From NCBI RefSeq assembly GCF_021729155.1, contig NZ_JAJQYA010000043.1, positions 1 through 38,616 on the forward strand: DNA of 38,616 nucleotides, written 5' to 3'. The translations under genes were made by a program, and so were the position numbers. The notes beneath the pieces were generated by a model that worked only from the letters and a program-made list of their open reading frames with translations, had not been told where the DNA came from and made no database searches. The stretch is from Membranihabitans marinus (GTDB taxonomy: Bacteria > Bacteroidota > Bacteroidia > Chitinophagales > Saprospiraceae). Positions 1-9,460 of this stretch are shown here, piece by piece; within the stretch, counting starts at the first letter, position 1; the number at the start of each line of letters is the position of its first letter.

Positions 1-36
1 TAGTATTTCCTTTTCGTTTTTCTTCTCTTTTTTCAT
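1..36 (-). CDS. possible start of a gene running off the left edge
   Basis: An ATG on the minus strand at position 36 opens a frame that stays open for 12 codons to the window edge. The residues are very lysine- and glutamate-rich (begins MKKEKKNEKE). The piece is too short for any family call, and it could be a chance open frame in AT-rich spacer. It lies downstream of, and in the same direction as, the DUF1593 gene. Confidence 0.2.
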   Translation of the reverse strand, partial: MKKEKKNEKEIL

Positions 37-206
37 AGTTTGCTAAGATAAGTAGACACACTTAATTGAACAGTCTCCAAAGGTCGATTTACGATTTTTG
101 ATTGCATTAAGTAGGAATTTTCCTTATTCCCTCACACGTATTAAACTAAGTCCGTTTAGGGCTTTATATTTCTTATTCTGAGTGCTTCTGGTTATTTAGG
201 CAAGGA

Positions 207-1613
207 TTATTTTACCTCAATGATAATCCTTCGGTAGCTGGTTAATTGATGAGGGCCACTATCAGTTACCTCACAAATTAAATGAATAGTCTTACCTGAT
301 GAATCTGAAGGGGTTTTGAAGCGAATTTTAGGAGAAGAATCATCTTGAATGGGTATTTCTTGATTATAAGTGCCTGCTTCTGGAAGGATCCACCATTTAA
401 AGTGTATCTCATCTTCATCGATATCATAAGATTTTGACCCGTCGATAGTGATGGTTTTTCCTTTTTTGGTCTTGAGGTAAATTATTTCTTGGCTTTCATT
501 ACCATCGATAATGACTATTGGATTACGGTTTCCCTTTCCTTCAGCTGCCCAATCCATTCGAGCCGCAAAATTGTTGAAGGTGGCGGGGTAGAAATAGTTC
601 ACATACTTTCGGCATATATCATGGCTTCGTCCACGGTGATTGGTATATGCGTAGGTTTCTTTATCTGGACCTTCATCCCATTCGAAATATCCACCCCAGC
701 CCGTCTGATTTGGCAATATTGGGTCATTGAGTCCATTCGGTAATAGATGCAGAAAGGCTGGCGTATCTCCTTCTACACCGTATTTGTATTTGGGGTAAAC
801 CCTTCCGAGATGGCCATGTCCTTGTATATGTTCTGCATATAAGTCCCAATTCTTTTTTCCAGTCCCGTTTTGATATTTCCATGCACATTCATCCCAAATA
901 AATAATAGATCTTTTTCAAATTCTCGACGCATCCATTGATGAGCGCTAATATCGAAAGGAGTCCCTTTTTCATAGGATCGATCTTGATCAGTGATGGCGT
1001 AAGTGGGTATTTTTTTAAGAAATGTTTTTAATTCTTTTTCACTCCTCTCTTGTTGTACTTCCCAGATGGCTTGCGCCAAGGTATTGCCTCCGCCCCAAAT
1101 AGTAATCCATAGCGGGCGTTCGTCTTTTTCATCGGCAAGCTTGATAATTAAATCACTTCCCGGAGAGCTGTTGTTTGATCCAATAAATTTCATCCCCCTT
1201 TTTTTACTACCAAACATGGTGCGTTCTCTTAAATAATTAGGACTGGGCCAATAGCCAATAGATTGGTGATTTTCATCTTTTAAAAAGTCTTCTTGGTTAC
1301 ATCGTTTGAGGAGGTTGGGTAAATCTTTTTCATAGGCGTCGATGGCATCATGTATTAAATCAAAGAAGTCATCACGAGTTTCTTCTAGACTCCAACCTGT
1401 AGTGTAAATGATGCCTTCAATTTCGAATAAATCGGCATGTACCAATAACCTTACCAGTGATTCGCTATCATCAGTTTCCCAGGTTGATACATCGGTGAGA
1501 ATCACTAATCTGGGTTTTAATGAACTGGTTTTACTAGTTTCTTTTTTAATGGTTTGAGCCGTAAGTAGATAAGGTATTAGGCAAATTATTCCAAAAATAA
1601 CTGTGATTTTCAT
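207..1613 (-). CDS. secreted DUF1593 / Sde182-like nucleoside-hydrolase-fold protein
   Basis: A 468-residue protein with an N-terminal signal peptide (residues 1-20, ending LLTAQ). Residues 35 to about 340 look like the DUF1593 domain, which has a nucleoside-hydrolase-like fold. The acidic stretch ILTDVSTWETDDSESL (about residues 38-53) sits where nucleoside hydrolases carry their metal-binding aspartates, although the canonical DTDxxxDD spacing is altered. The C-terminal ~100 residues (from NPIVIIDGNE) look like the Ig-like domain found at the end of Sde182-type proteins. Relatives are often annotated as cellulose-binding, but their substrate is not firmly established. The likely place of action is the periplasm or outside the cell. 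It is a single gene with no clear operon partner, separated by 0.5 kb from the divergent methyltransferase gene. Confidence 0.8.
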   Translation of the reverse strand: MKITVIFGIICLIPYLLTAQTIKKETSKTSSLKPRLVILTDVSTWETDDSESLVRLLVHADLFEIEGIIYTTGWSLEETRDDFFDLIHDAIDAYEKDLPNLLKRCNQEDFLKDENHQSIGYWPSPNYLRERTMFGSKKRGMKFIGSNNSSPGSDLIIKLADEKDERPLWITIWGGGNTLAQAIWEVQQERSEKELKTFLKKIPTYAITDQDRSYEKGTPFDISAHQWMRREFEKDLLFIWDECAWKYQNGTGKKNWDLYAEHIQGHGHLGRVYPKYKYGVEGDTPAFLHLLPNGLNDPILPNQTGWGGYFEWDEGPDKETYAYTNHRGRSHDICRKYVNYFYPATFNNFAARMDWAAEGKGNRNPIVIIDGNESQEIIYLKTKKGKTITIDGSKSYDIDEDEIHFKWWILPEAGTYNQEIPIQDDSSPKIRFKTPSDSSGKTIHLICEVTDSGPHQLTSYRRIIIEVK

Positions 1614-2114
1614 GTGGGCAATTTTTATTTTGAAATTGATGTATCAAGTGGATTTGGGTTTACTGAATTTTTATTAGGTTTTAAACTTATATGGTTTTCT
1701 TATTTGCTGTTGATTCGGCTTGCGGAAATAAATTCATTGGGTATAATAGGATTGGATAAGCCAGATTTTTAATGATTTAGAAATACCTAGAAATTCATCT
1801 TTGATATTAACCAAATGAGTCATGGACTTATCGTTATATAAATGGATCTATTCTTTTGAACTTTTTATATAGACATAGGGTCTAGCCACGATATTATCGT
1901 TAAATAATTATGTCAAATTTTACGTGTTAAAGTTACACAAAATAATTATTATTCTATTGCTTAAATATTGAATATTTAAAATTTTATATTGCGCAACATG
2001 GAAAACAAAAAATAGGTCATGCGTAGCATAGTAAAAATATATAATATTTTCACTTGAAGAAATAAATCTTTAGTAATTGTATGATTGGTGGAAAAATTAA
2101 CTATATTTAATTCC
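1614..2114. other. AT-rich divergent intergenic region
   Basis: A 501-bp spacer between the divergent DUF1593 and methyltransferase genes, so it must carry both promoters. No exact Bacteroidota TAnnTTTG element at a sensible distance was found on either strand. The short open frames here lack codon structure or recognisable sequence. Nothing else is supported. Confidence 0.5.
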
Positions 2115-2627
2115 ATGGAACATAGAGGTTTAGTGCACAGTCCTGTTGGTGTAATTGAGCTGAAAGCCAGTGACCATGGTTTGCGGAGTTTAATTATTCG
2201 CCCCAAGGCCGGTATTGATCCTCTTATGGATTCCAATATTGATGAAGGTTGTGATAAGGCATTAGATCATGTTGTCGAACAATTACAGGCCTATTTTGAA
2301 GGAAACTTACATCGCTTTTCCATCTCAATTGATTGGGTGGGGTGGTCTCCCTTCTATATTGGAGTGTGGCGTTTATTACAGACCATACCATTTGGTAAAT
2401 TTCGCAGCTATCAACAAATAGCAGATTTTTTAGACCAGCCCAAGAGTGCACGTGCCATTGGCAATGCAAATAGTAAAAATCCTATTCCCATCATTATCCC
2501 TTGTCATCGGGTCATTGGCAGTAATGGTAAGTTAACGGGCTATATCTATGGCAAAGATATTAAGCGTCAATTGTTGTATCATGAAAATCGCAGTCATTTC
2601 TGTGAACAAGGTCAATTGTTTGTATAA
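2115..2627 (+). CDS. ogt: methylated-DNA--[protein]-cysteine S-methyltransferase
   Basis: A 170-residue O6-alkylguanine-DNA alkyltransferase, a suicide repair enzyme that moves an alkyl group from guanine O6 to its own cysteine. The diagnostic active site IPCHRVIG is present, with Cys130 as acceptor. Just before it come the helix-turn-helix (residues ~85-115, with IPFGKFRSYQQIADFL) and the conserved ARAIGNAN segment. After it comes the G-LTGY element. The ATG at 2115 gives the usual family length and begins at the expected substrate-domain strand (MEHRGLVHSPVGVIEL). An in-frame TTG at 2085 would add ten residues and is less likely. It acts in the cytoplasm. It is a stand-alone gene, convergent with susD1, and unrelated in function to the glycan genes around it. 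Confidence 0.93.
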   Translation: MEHRGLVHSPVGVIELKASDHGLRSLIIRPKAGIDPLMDSNIDEGCDKALDHVVEQLQAYFEGNLHRFSISIDWVGWSPFYIGVWRLLQTIPFGKFRSYQQIADFLDQPKSARAIGNANSKNPIPIIIPCHRVIGSNGKLTGYIYGKDIKRQLLYHENRSHFCEQGQLFV

Positions 2628-2630
2628 AAA

Positions 2631-2659
2631 AAAGGTCCGACTCATCGAGTCGAACCTTT
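2631..2659 (-). terminator. rho-independent terminator of the first susCD operon
   Basis: An inverted repeat AAAGGTcCGACTC/ATC/GAGTCGaACCTTT: a 6-bp outer stem, one C-A mismatch, a 6-bp inner stem and a 3-nt loop. On the minus strand the hairpin is followed by a run of eight T (complement of the A-run at about 2626-2633), so it should end the susC1-susD1 transcript. It also lies 3-4 nt after the methyltransferase stop codon, but on the plus strand only a short T-run is present, so it may be only weakly bidirectional. Confidence 0.8.
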
Positions 2660-2676
2660 GAAATCCTTGAGATCTT

Positions 2677-2696
2677 ATACCAAATGAATTTGGTAT
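2677..2696. repeat. 20-bp perfect palindromic element, copy 1
   Basis: ATACCAAATGAATTTGGTAT forms an 8-bp perfect stem with a TGAA loop. A closely related 20-mer lies at 13568-13587 with similar flanking bases. It sits between the susD1 stop codon and the terminator, so it would be inside the 3' end of the susCD1 mRNA. Confidence 0.6.
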
Positions 2697-2701
2697 TATA
2701 G

Positions 2702-4570
2702 TTATTGGACGATTTCTCCTTGTCCTTCACCATCTACCCATCTCCAAGATTGTTGTCTGATTTCCTGTCCGGGGTAACCTAGGTTTTGATTGATATGTCC
2801 CAATGTGTTGGCATTGATGGCACTAGCAGGAACTGGCCACAATACCAAGTGTGGAGCAGCTCGATAATTGTAGTGAGGCGCGCGAACTTCTTTCTGATAG
2901 AATACGTTTTTCTCCATTACTCTATCGTACCAAAAATTGCTTTGCGTCATGTTGTCCAAGCTATAGGTTTTGCCGTTGTAGGCGGTTTTGCCAGTTTGGG
3001 CATATATAAAGGCAATTCTTGTCAATTCTGTTTTTCGAGGTTCTTCGTAAAATAATTCACGAGCTCTTTCATTTAACAATACATCCATATTGAACTCACT
3101 GGCAGCAATAGGTGCAGCACCAGCTCTTGTGCGTACAGCATTTAAGTCTTGAGCGGCACTAGCTAAGTCACCTTTCCAGTAGTAAGCCTCAGCGCGAAGT
3201 AAGTATGTTTCAGCTAGACGATACAAGTACCAATCTCCTCTACCGCCATCTGGAGTTAAATCAGTTGGGTCAGCAACAAATAGTTTGTATCGAGGCCAGC
3301 CATACCAAGATCGGATAGTGTCTGTACACAATATACCACCATTGTCATCATAGAGTTGTAATGGCTTATTGTAATATGGATCATTACTTTCTTTAAGTGC
3401 AGGGTGATTATAGACCAAGTCTTCCATGTTTAACCAATTGCCTGGGGCATGTCTCAAATCATTGTCGTCTGTCCATATGTCGGTATGGTGGTAAGGAGTC
3501 TGTCGACATCTTCCAATTCCCCGCCCAATGGCTGATACAAGGTCAATCTCCACACCAGATGAGCCCAAAGGTACATCTCTCATACCAGCTTGACCGCTTG
3601 GGGTTTTAATTTTACCAGTACCACCCCAGAAAGGTGTGGTTTGACGCATAATAGAGATCCGGCTGTTGCCATCTTCTTCGAAACCTTCTCTGGCTACCAT
3701 GACATAAATGCGCTCTGTATTTTCTGAAAGGGATTTATTTTCAGCTTGGTGCAAATCCCAGATAACGTTTTTGCTAGGATCGTCTTTATCGATACCGAAT
3801 CTTTCTGTCATGAGTGCATGGTGGCCGTCGTTGATAATGGCCGATGAGGAAGCGATGGCATCGTCAAACTCACCCAAGGCCAGGTTGACTTTTGTAAGTA
3901 CATGGTTGACTGCTGCCTTGGTCACGTCACCTACAACTTCGGTTTCCCATTCTGGTTTAACCCATTGAGCCGCGAATTCCAAGTCTTTTTTACATTTTCT
4001 CAAGATGCTTTCTCGAGTCACGGAATAGAAATCGAGTCGAGGCGAAGTGATTTCTTCCAAAATTAAAGGCACATCTCCGAATTGGTGAACCAACCGGTAA
4101 TAGGTACGTGCTACGTGGAAATATGCCTTGCCCAATACGTGGTTTCGTTCGGCTTCACTACTGTATTCGGCGTCATCGATACGCGAGATTACTGCACTGG
4201 CATATCTAATTCTTCTGTAACCTTCTTTCCAAAACCAACCAATTCTATTGCAATCCGCACTGTTGAGGCAAGCATCGGGCAATATTTGGGCAGGTAAGTC
4301 CATGGCAGGCCCTGTTTTGTCTGTGGTTCCTTCTACGGCAACATCGGAGAAAATATTTTCGGTAATCATAGGATTGCCATCGCCATAGTATTCGTGGCGA
4401 ACATTTCTCAAACAAGCAACCAGGGCTGCATCGAAACCAGCAGCGTCAATAAATGCGTTTTCTGGAGCAAAGAAGGATAGAGGTTTAGGCTCTAAAAATT
4501 CTTTCTTACAGCTCACCAGAGTGACCAAAAAGGTCAAGGCGATTAAGCTATATTTATATATATTTTTCAT
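2702..4570 (-). CDS. SusD/RagB-family outer-membrane glycan-binding lipoprotein
   Basis: A 622-residue lipoprotein. Its signal peptide ends in the lipobox LVSC with the lipidated Cys21, followed by the usual SusD opening KKEFLEPKPLSFF. The helical TPR-like scaffold is visible in segments such as HVLGKAYFHVARTYYRLVHQFGDVPLI (about residues 145-171). The C-terminal SusD signature is RLAETYLLRAEAYYWKGDLASAAQDLN, followed by a segment rich in VRTRAGA and ERARELFYEE. SusD proteins sit on the cell surface as a lid over the SusC barrel and bind oligosaccharide. The gene follows susC1 after 26 bp, so it forms an operon with it. Substrate cannot be read from sequence. The nearby nag and anmK genes suggest an N-acetylated or amino-sugar glycan, but that is inference. 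Confidence 0.93.
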   Translation of the reverse strand: MKNIYKYSLIALTFLVTLVSCKKEFLEPKPLSFFAPENAFIDAAGFDAALVACLRNVRHEYYGDGNPMITENIFSDVAVEGTTDKTGPAMDLPAQILPDACLNSADCNRIGWFWKEGYRRIRYASAVISRIDDAEYSSEAERNHVLGKAYFHVARTYYRLVHQFGDVPLILEEITSPRLDFYSVTRESILRKCKKDLEFAAQWVKPEWETEVVGDVTKAAVNHVLTKVNLALGEFDDAIASSSAIINDGHHALMTERFGIDKDDPSKNVIWDLHQAENKSLSENTERIYVMVAREGFEEDGNSRISIMRQTTPFWGGTGKIKTPSGQAGMRDVPLGSSGVEIDLVSAIGRGIGRCRQTPYHHTDIWTDDNDLRHAPGNWLNMEDLVYNHPALKESNDPYYNKPLQLYDDNGGILCTDTIRSWYGWPRYKLFVADPTDLTPDGGRGDWYLYRLAETYLLRAEAYYWKGDLASAAQDLNAVRTRAGAAPIAASEFNMDVLLNERARELFYEEPRKTELTRIAFIYAQTGKTAYNGKTYSLDNMTQSNFWYDRVMEKNVFYQKEVRAPHYNYRAAPHLVLWPVPASAINANTLGHINQNLGYPGQEIRQQSWRWVDGEGQGEIVQ

Positions 4571-4596
4571 TGTTTTAGATTTTACTTTTGGAAATT

Positions 4597-7500
4597 CTAT
4601 AATGTCAAGTTCAATTTAAAGTTGTAAGATGATGGAGCATAGCCTTGTACTTCAGGGTCCATCCATGACCATGAAGGTGCCCATACGGTTGGGTTTTGCA
4701 TGACAAAAGACAATCTGGCTTGCTCAATATTCACTAGGTCTAGCCATTTGCTAGGTACAGAGTAAGACAGGGATACATTGTCTAATCGAATAAATGAATT
4801 GTTCTCATAGACGGTGAATCCAGTTTCATAACTTTCTACCCGTGCCCATTTGTTGCTTGGATTTTCCGGCGTCCAATAAGGGGCATTGTAAGAAGAACCT
4901 CTATCATAGAATACGTCGTTGTTTTTAAGATGGTTGTTGGCGGAGTAATAACCGAGATAGGAATAAAATTTCATGGAGAAATCCCAGTTTTTATAGGTGA
5001 TGTCGTTTCTCAATGATAGCCTTAATTGTGGTTTTTTATATCCTTGGAATGTTTTGTCGGCATTGGTGTATACTCCATCGTTGTTGACATCTTCCAATTT
5101 GAAATCTCCGGGAGCTCTTGAGTATTTAGTGGCTTCTTCGCGTTCGTCTTCTTGCCAGATTCCCAATACGTTGTAATCCCATATTTGATCTAATGCATGT
5201 CCAATAAACCAGCCATTGGATTCATCATCTATTTCACGTTGACCAATTACATTTCCTGCATCATCTAGCACATCTTCTGTGTCTCCGTATAGATGTACGA
5301 CTTCATTTCGATTAAAGGCCATAGAAAATCCGTTGGTCCAAGAGAAGTCTTTGTTGCTGATGTTTACGGTATTAAGGGTAAATTCAAAACCTCTATTGTC
5401 TACTTGTCCTAGATTGGAAAATACTAGGTCGTATCCTACTACATCTGGCAAACTTCTTTCAATCAACAAATCTTTGGTCTGCATATAATATGCCTCAATA
5501 TTACCATTAATCCTTCCGTTGAATAGGGAGTAATCTATACCTAAATTATAGGCCCCTGTTTTTTCCCATTTAAGGTCGGAGTTGGCTAGTCTATTCGAGT
5601 ACAATTGAGATACATAGACCGGCTGTCCATTGATGATTTGTACATAGTTTCCTGAACTAAGATCTGATAGGGCGGAATATCTTCCTATCGAGCGGTTTCC
5701 GTTGGTGCCGTAAGACAGTCTCAGTTTCAAAAGATCTATAGCATTGACATTGAAGAATGACTCTTCACTAATTAGCCAGCCCAAAGCTATAGAGCCAAAA
5801 TTGGCGTGAGGATTTTTTTGCCCAAAGGCTGAATAACCGTCTCTTCTAAAGGATCCAGTAACCATGTAGCGATCCATGAATACATAATTGAGTCGAGCCA
5901 TCAATGCATCTCCTGTTTCGTAGCCATCATCACTGGTGATTTCAACATCTTGCGTGGCCGCGCCAATTTGGTTGTAGCCCAATACATCACTGGGTAGGAA
6001 GTTGTTTCTACGTACCTTGTCAGACCAAGATTGGAACTTTTCAGCATTTTGGAGCAAGGTTAAATCAAAACGGTGAACACCAATCTCTTTATTCCATTTT
6101 AAGATATTGTTCATCTGCCATTCGTAGCTACTGTAATTTCTTCTTTCGGCTCTACCTCCTTCATTGCCCCAGTCCGGATGGTCAGAAGACCAGTGGTTGT
6201 ATTCTCTATCCCATTGGATTCGAGGGATGTATTCTGAAGTAAAGGTGAAGCCCAAAGGTAGAGTAACCGTTGCATATAGTTTAGTGTTAATAGCATTTCG
6301 ATTGTAGTATCTATCTCTATATACATAATCGAGCCATGGATGTCGTGAACTGGAAATATTGCCTGTAGGTGCATAGGCGATAGTGACGCCATCGTCTTCA
6401 TAGAATGAAGCGTATGGGGTTACGTTGAGCAAGTTGTTGCTAGACAATATAGGAGATTCATCCTTGGTTGAAAACTGGGTGTTGGTTCCCACTTTTAGAT
6501 AATCGGTAATGGTGGCCTCAAAGTTTAATCTAGAACGCAGTGCATTCCATCTGTCGTTGTACCGATGGCCTTCATTGTCTACATAGCCTAAAGACCAGTA
6601 ATAATTAAGTCGATTCGAACTTCCCGAAATGCTTATGTTGTGATCTTGTCTCATCCCGCTTTGGTATTCGTAATCTTTCCAATTGATAGTGGATCCACTT
6701 TCATAATTCGCAATTTCCACAGGGGAAAAACCAATTCTATTCAACCAAATACCGGTGAGATCGCTGGCTTGAGATGAACCGTCGTAAGCCTTCCATTGAT
6801 CTAATGATACACCTGAAGGTAAACTGTTGGGATCATCGTAATATCCTGGGTTGTCAAGGTGCTTGCGTTCGTTGGATTCAAAACCAGCAATACGCCATTC
6901 GATAAATTGTTCGCCGTTCATAGGGTCAATTTCTTGTCCAGATAGTCCTACAAAACCTACGCTAGAGGAAACATTAATTCGAGGTTTGCCCGATTTACCT
7001 CTCTTCGTAGTTATGAGGATGACACCGTTTGAGGCTCTTGAACCATAGATGGCTGCTGAAGATGCATCTTTTAAAATGTCGAAAGTAGCAATATCGCTTG
7101 GATTGATATCAGCCAGGTCGCCACCGTAGATCATACCATCTAAAACTACTAAAGGAGCATTAGCTGATTTGTTGGCGTCGCTGTCTTTTCGCACTGTGGT
7201 TTGTCCTCGTACTTCCAAGTCACTGGCGCTACTGATCCCTTTTGGTGATGTTGAAAAATTTACATTCAGTCCCGGCATACTCCCCCTCAACATATCGGTG
7301 ATGTTGTTGGTGGCTTCCTTATTTAGTTTATCCGCATCGATCTGAGAAACGGCTCCAGTTAAGTCCTTTTTTCTCACTGTTCCATAACCCACGACCACAA
7401 TTTCCTCTAATCCAATGGCGTCTACTTCGAGGACAACATCGATCTTTGAGCGATCATTAATCTCAATCGTTTGCGATGTATATCCCACATAGGAATAAAT

Positions 7501-7764
7501 CAACTTTGACTGATTGGCATCCAAGGAAATGGCGTATTTTCCATCGAAATCAGTAGCGGTTCCATTGGATCCATCTTCGACGGCAATGGTTACACCTATT
7601 AGTGGTGCTCCAGTGTTGTCGGTTACAGTACCTTCTATTGTTTTCATTTGGGCTGACAAATCGAATGCAGTCCAAATCAATAAGCCAAATACCCATATCC
7701 AAGATCTAACAACCTTGGTCTTTTGGTTTTGACTACTAAAAAATAATAAACGTTTACGCTTCAT
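4597..7764 (-). CDS. SusC/RagA-family TonB-dependent glycan transporter
   Basis: A 1055-residue outer-membrane transporter that takes up oligosaccharides using TonB-ExbBD energy. In order: an N-terminal signal with an unusually long basic n-region (cleavage probably near residue 38), a carboxypeptidase-regulatory-like beta-sandwich (residues ~43-117, IEGTVTDNTGAPLIGVTI), the TonB-box-like EEIVVVGYG (120-128), a plug domain (~133-258, ending DILKDASSAAIYGSRASNGVILITT), then the beta barrel to the C-terminus. There is no STN signalling domain, so this transporter is not expected to work through a FecR/sigma pair, unlike the second SusC. It is the first gene of the susC1-susD1 operon, with a 490-bp AT-rich leader region and the ROK regulator upstream in the same direction. 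Confidence 0.95.
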   Translation of the reverse strand: MKRKRLLFFSSQNQKTKVVRSWIWVFGLLIWTAFDLSAQMKTIEGTVTDNTGAPLIGVTIAVEDGSNGTATDFDGKYAISLDANQSKLIYSYVGYTSQTIEINDRSKIDVVLEVDAIGLEEIVVVGYGTVRKKDLTGAVSQIDADKLNKEATNNITDMLRGSMPGLNVNFSTSPKGISSASDLEVRGQTTVRKDSDANKSANAPLVVLDGMIYGGDLADINPSDIATFDILKDASSAAIYGSRASNGVILITTKRGKSGKPRINVSSSVGFVGLSGQEIDPMNGEQFIEWRIAGFESNERKHLDNPGYYDDPNSLPSGVSLDQWKAYDGSSQASDLTGIWLNRIGFSPVEIANYESGSTINWKDYEYQSGMRQDHNISISGSSNRLNYYWSLGYVDNEGHRYNDRWNALRSRLNFEATITDYLKVGTNTQFSTKDESPILSSNNLLNVTPYASFYEDDGVTIAYAPTGNISSSRHPWLDYVYRDRYYNRNAINTKLYATVTLPLGFTFTSEYIPRIQWDREYNHWSSDHPDWGNEGGRAERRNYSSYEWQMNNILKWNKEIGVHRFDLTLLQNAEKFQSWSDKVRRNNFLPSDVLGYNQIGAATQDVEITSDDGYETGDALMARLNYVFMDRYMVTGSFRRDGYSAFGQKNPHANFGSIALGWLISEESFFNVNAIDLLKLRLSYGTNGNRSIGRYSALSDLSSGNYVQIINGQPVYVSQLYSNRLANSDLKWEKTGAYNLGIDYSLFNGRINGNIEAYYMQTKDLLIERSLPDVVGYDLVFSNLGQVDNRGFEFTLNTVNISNKDFSWTNGFSMAFNRNEVVHLYGDTEDVLDDAGNVIGQREIDDESNGWFIGHALDQIWDYNVLGIWQEDEREEATKYSRAPGDFKLEDVNNDGVYTNADKTFQGYKKPQLRLSLRNDITYKNWDFSMKFYSYLGYYSANNHLKNNDVFYDRGSSYNAPYWTPENPSNKWARVESYETGFTVYENNSFIRLDNVSLSYSVPSKWLDLVNIEQARLSFVMQNPTVWAPSWSWMDPEVQGYAPSSYNFKLNLTL

Positions 7765-8254
7765 AGTAAAATTTTTTTCACATTAAAAATTCTTTACAAT
7801 TCAATTTTAGAAAAAACATTTTCAATTTATTAAAGCATAGAACAGCCCTATTATTTATAGTAAATAAATAATAATAACTAGTTAAAGAAGTACTAGTTTA
7901 TGGTTTAGCTTTAGTAATCGAATATGTTAATCTGGTTAATAAAAATCCTTCATCTTGATTTAGTCAAGCTAAAATAGTAAAAAAAACCAATCATGCAAAA
8001 TATAAAATGCATTTGAATCTATTGTTCGAACTATGTTATAGGGTAATTGTTCGGAGTTCGATATAAAAGACTTTTTTAATTGGGTTGTAAAAAATATTAT
8101 ATAGTTTTTAAACTATTTATTTATTAGTTGTTTTTTATTTGAATTATTTTTTAATTGTATTTTTTACAATAAAAAAAAGCTGTCGTTTGTGGTTTGATGT
8201 AAGATGGGTGTAAAATGATATTTTCAAAGTAAATGATAATGAAGTTGTGTTGTT
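7765..8254. other. AT-rich leader/promoter region of susC1
   Basis: 490 bp without a credible gene. It must hold the susC1 promoter. I found no exact TAnnTTTG on the minus strand; the nearest is TATATTTTG (complement of bases at about 7995-8005), with one extra T. Two symmetric elements are visible: ACTAGTT repeated at 7878 and 7892 (14-bp spacing, the first inside the palindrome AACTAGTT), and ATAGTTTTTAAACTAT at 8101-8116. Either could be a regulator site, for example for the adjacent ROK protein, but nothing in the sequence proves this. Confidence 0.45.
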
Positions 8255-9460
8255 TTAACTATTGGACAGGGTGTGAATTGAAGACCAATTAGTCGATTCG
8301 ATATTGTCCATGACGAGGGCAGCAGCACCTATCAATCCCGCTTGTTCACCGATGGTAGTGAGCTTCATGCTGGTGTCTTCTGATAGTATGGGAATGCAAT
8401 GTTCGTTGATGGCCTGTTGAATGGGTGCCAACCAAAGATGTCCTGCTTTAATGCCCAATCCTCCTAAAACGATGAGTTGGGGATTCATAAGATGGATAAG
8501 GATAGAAAGGCCACGACCGATGTTGTAGCCAATTTCATAGATTATGCTTATGGCAAATCGATCTCCTTTTGATGCAGCATGCATTACCGCTGAAGCTGCG
8601 GACAGATTATCTTCACCTTCATTAAATTTGATGATGGTTGATTGGCCTTCTTGGATACCTTGTCTTGCTTTGGTTACCATGACATTTAGAGAGCCTTCAG
8701 TTTCCAAACAACCCATTTTGCCACAACTACAGATCCTTCGGTTGTCAAAAAGTGGGATGTGACTAAATTCACCAGCAAAACCATTTTCTCCATTGTACAA
8801 TTGCCCTTTAAGGATGAGTCCTAGTCCTATTCCCCAACCAATATTGACGACCATAACATTCTTTTTGTTTTTGGCGGCTCCGAGCCTTAATTCTGCTAAA
8901 GCAAAAACGCTTGAATCATTGGCGATAAATGTGGGTAGTTGTGTGCTTTTTTTGAGGTAGGAAATTATATTCGATTTAGGAATGTGTAAAAAAGAGTAAT
9001 TAATGCCTTTTTTGGTGTTAATAAATCCCGGCATTCCAATACCCATTCCTATAATTTGTGATTTATTTATTCCTGAATTTGATATAAAATCGTTGACGGC
9101 ATTGCTCAAGGTGATTAAGGCGTCCGTGTTGTTGGCTAGAGGTAGTTCAATATTCTTTGGAGGGCAAACTTCTTGTTGGTGAAGATCGTAGAGTCCTACT
9201 TGGGTATTAAATTGATCCATGGCTACAGCAATAATATATTTTAAACCAGGGATAAGAGAGTAAGTTTGGGGTTTTCTACCTCCAGATGAATCCGCTAAAC
9301 CATTGTCAGTGATAACATCTTCGTCCAATAGAGCATTGATCAGTCGTGTAGTATAGGGAATACTTTTTTTTATCAAACTGCTAAGGTCGGTTGCCGATAA
9401 TACTCTTTCAAAGTATAATTGTTTGATTATGTTTTGTTTATATAATTCTTCTTTCGACAA
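8255..9460 (-). CDS. ROK-family transcriptional regulator (NagC/XylR-like)
   Basis: A 401-residue protein with an N-terminal winged helix-turn-helix (residues ~8-65: NIIKQLYFERVLSATDLSSLIKKS then a GGRKPQTY wing) followed by a ROK sugar-binding domain. The ROK zinc motif is present: His234 followed by CSCGKMGCLET (Cys244, Cys246, Cys251). The sugar-binding ANDSS with Asp182 is kept. The first glycine-rich phosphate loop of ROK kinases is degraded (AVAMDQFNTQ), so this is a regulator, not a kinase. ROK regulators such as NagC sense amino sugars or their phosphates. The start is a TTG at 9458-9460; no in-frame ATG exists until residue 81, which is inside the ROK domain. It is divergent from the Gfo/Idh-nagB-nagA operon and probably controls it, susC1, or both. 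Confidence 0.88.
   Translation of the reverse strand: MSKEELYKQNIIKQLYFERVLSATDLSSLIKKSIPYTTRLINALLDEDVITDNGLADSSGGRKPQTYSLIPGLKYIIAVAMDQFNTQVGLYDLHQQEVCPPKNIELPLANNTDALITLSNAVNDFISNSGINKSQIIGMGIGMPGFINTKKGINYSFLHIPKSNIISYLKKSTQLPTFIANDSSVFALAELRLGAAKNKKNVMVVNIGWGIGLGLILKGQLYNGENGFAGEFSHIPLFDNRRICSCGKMGCLETEGSLNVMVTKARQGIQEGQSTIIKFNEGEDNLSAASAVMHAASKGDRFAISIIYEIGYNIGRGLSILIHLMNPQLIVLGGLGIKAGHLWLAPIQQAINEHCIPILSEDTSMKLTTIGEQAGLIGAAALVMDNIESTNWSSIHTLSNS

Noticed and set aside
2085-2114. TTG start giving a 180-residue methyltransferase
   Set aside because: The ATG at 2115 gives the usual family length and the extra ten residues show no conserved feature.
8255-9460. ROK protein as a sugar kinase (glucokinase/GlcNAc kinase)
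   Set aside because: It has an N-terminal helix-turn-helix and a degraded phosphate-binding loop, so a regulator fits better.
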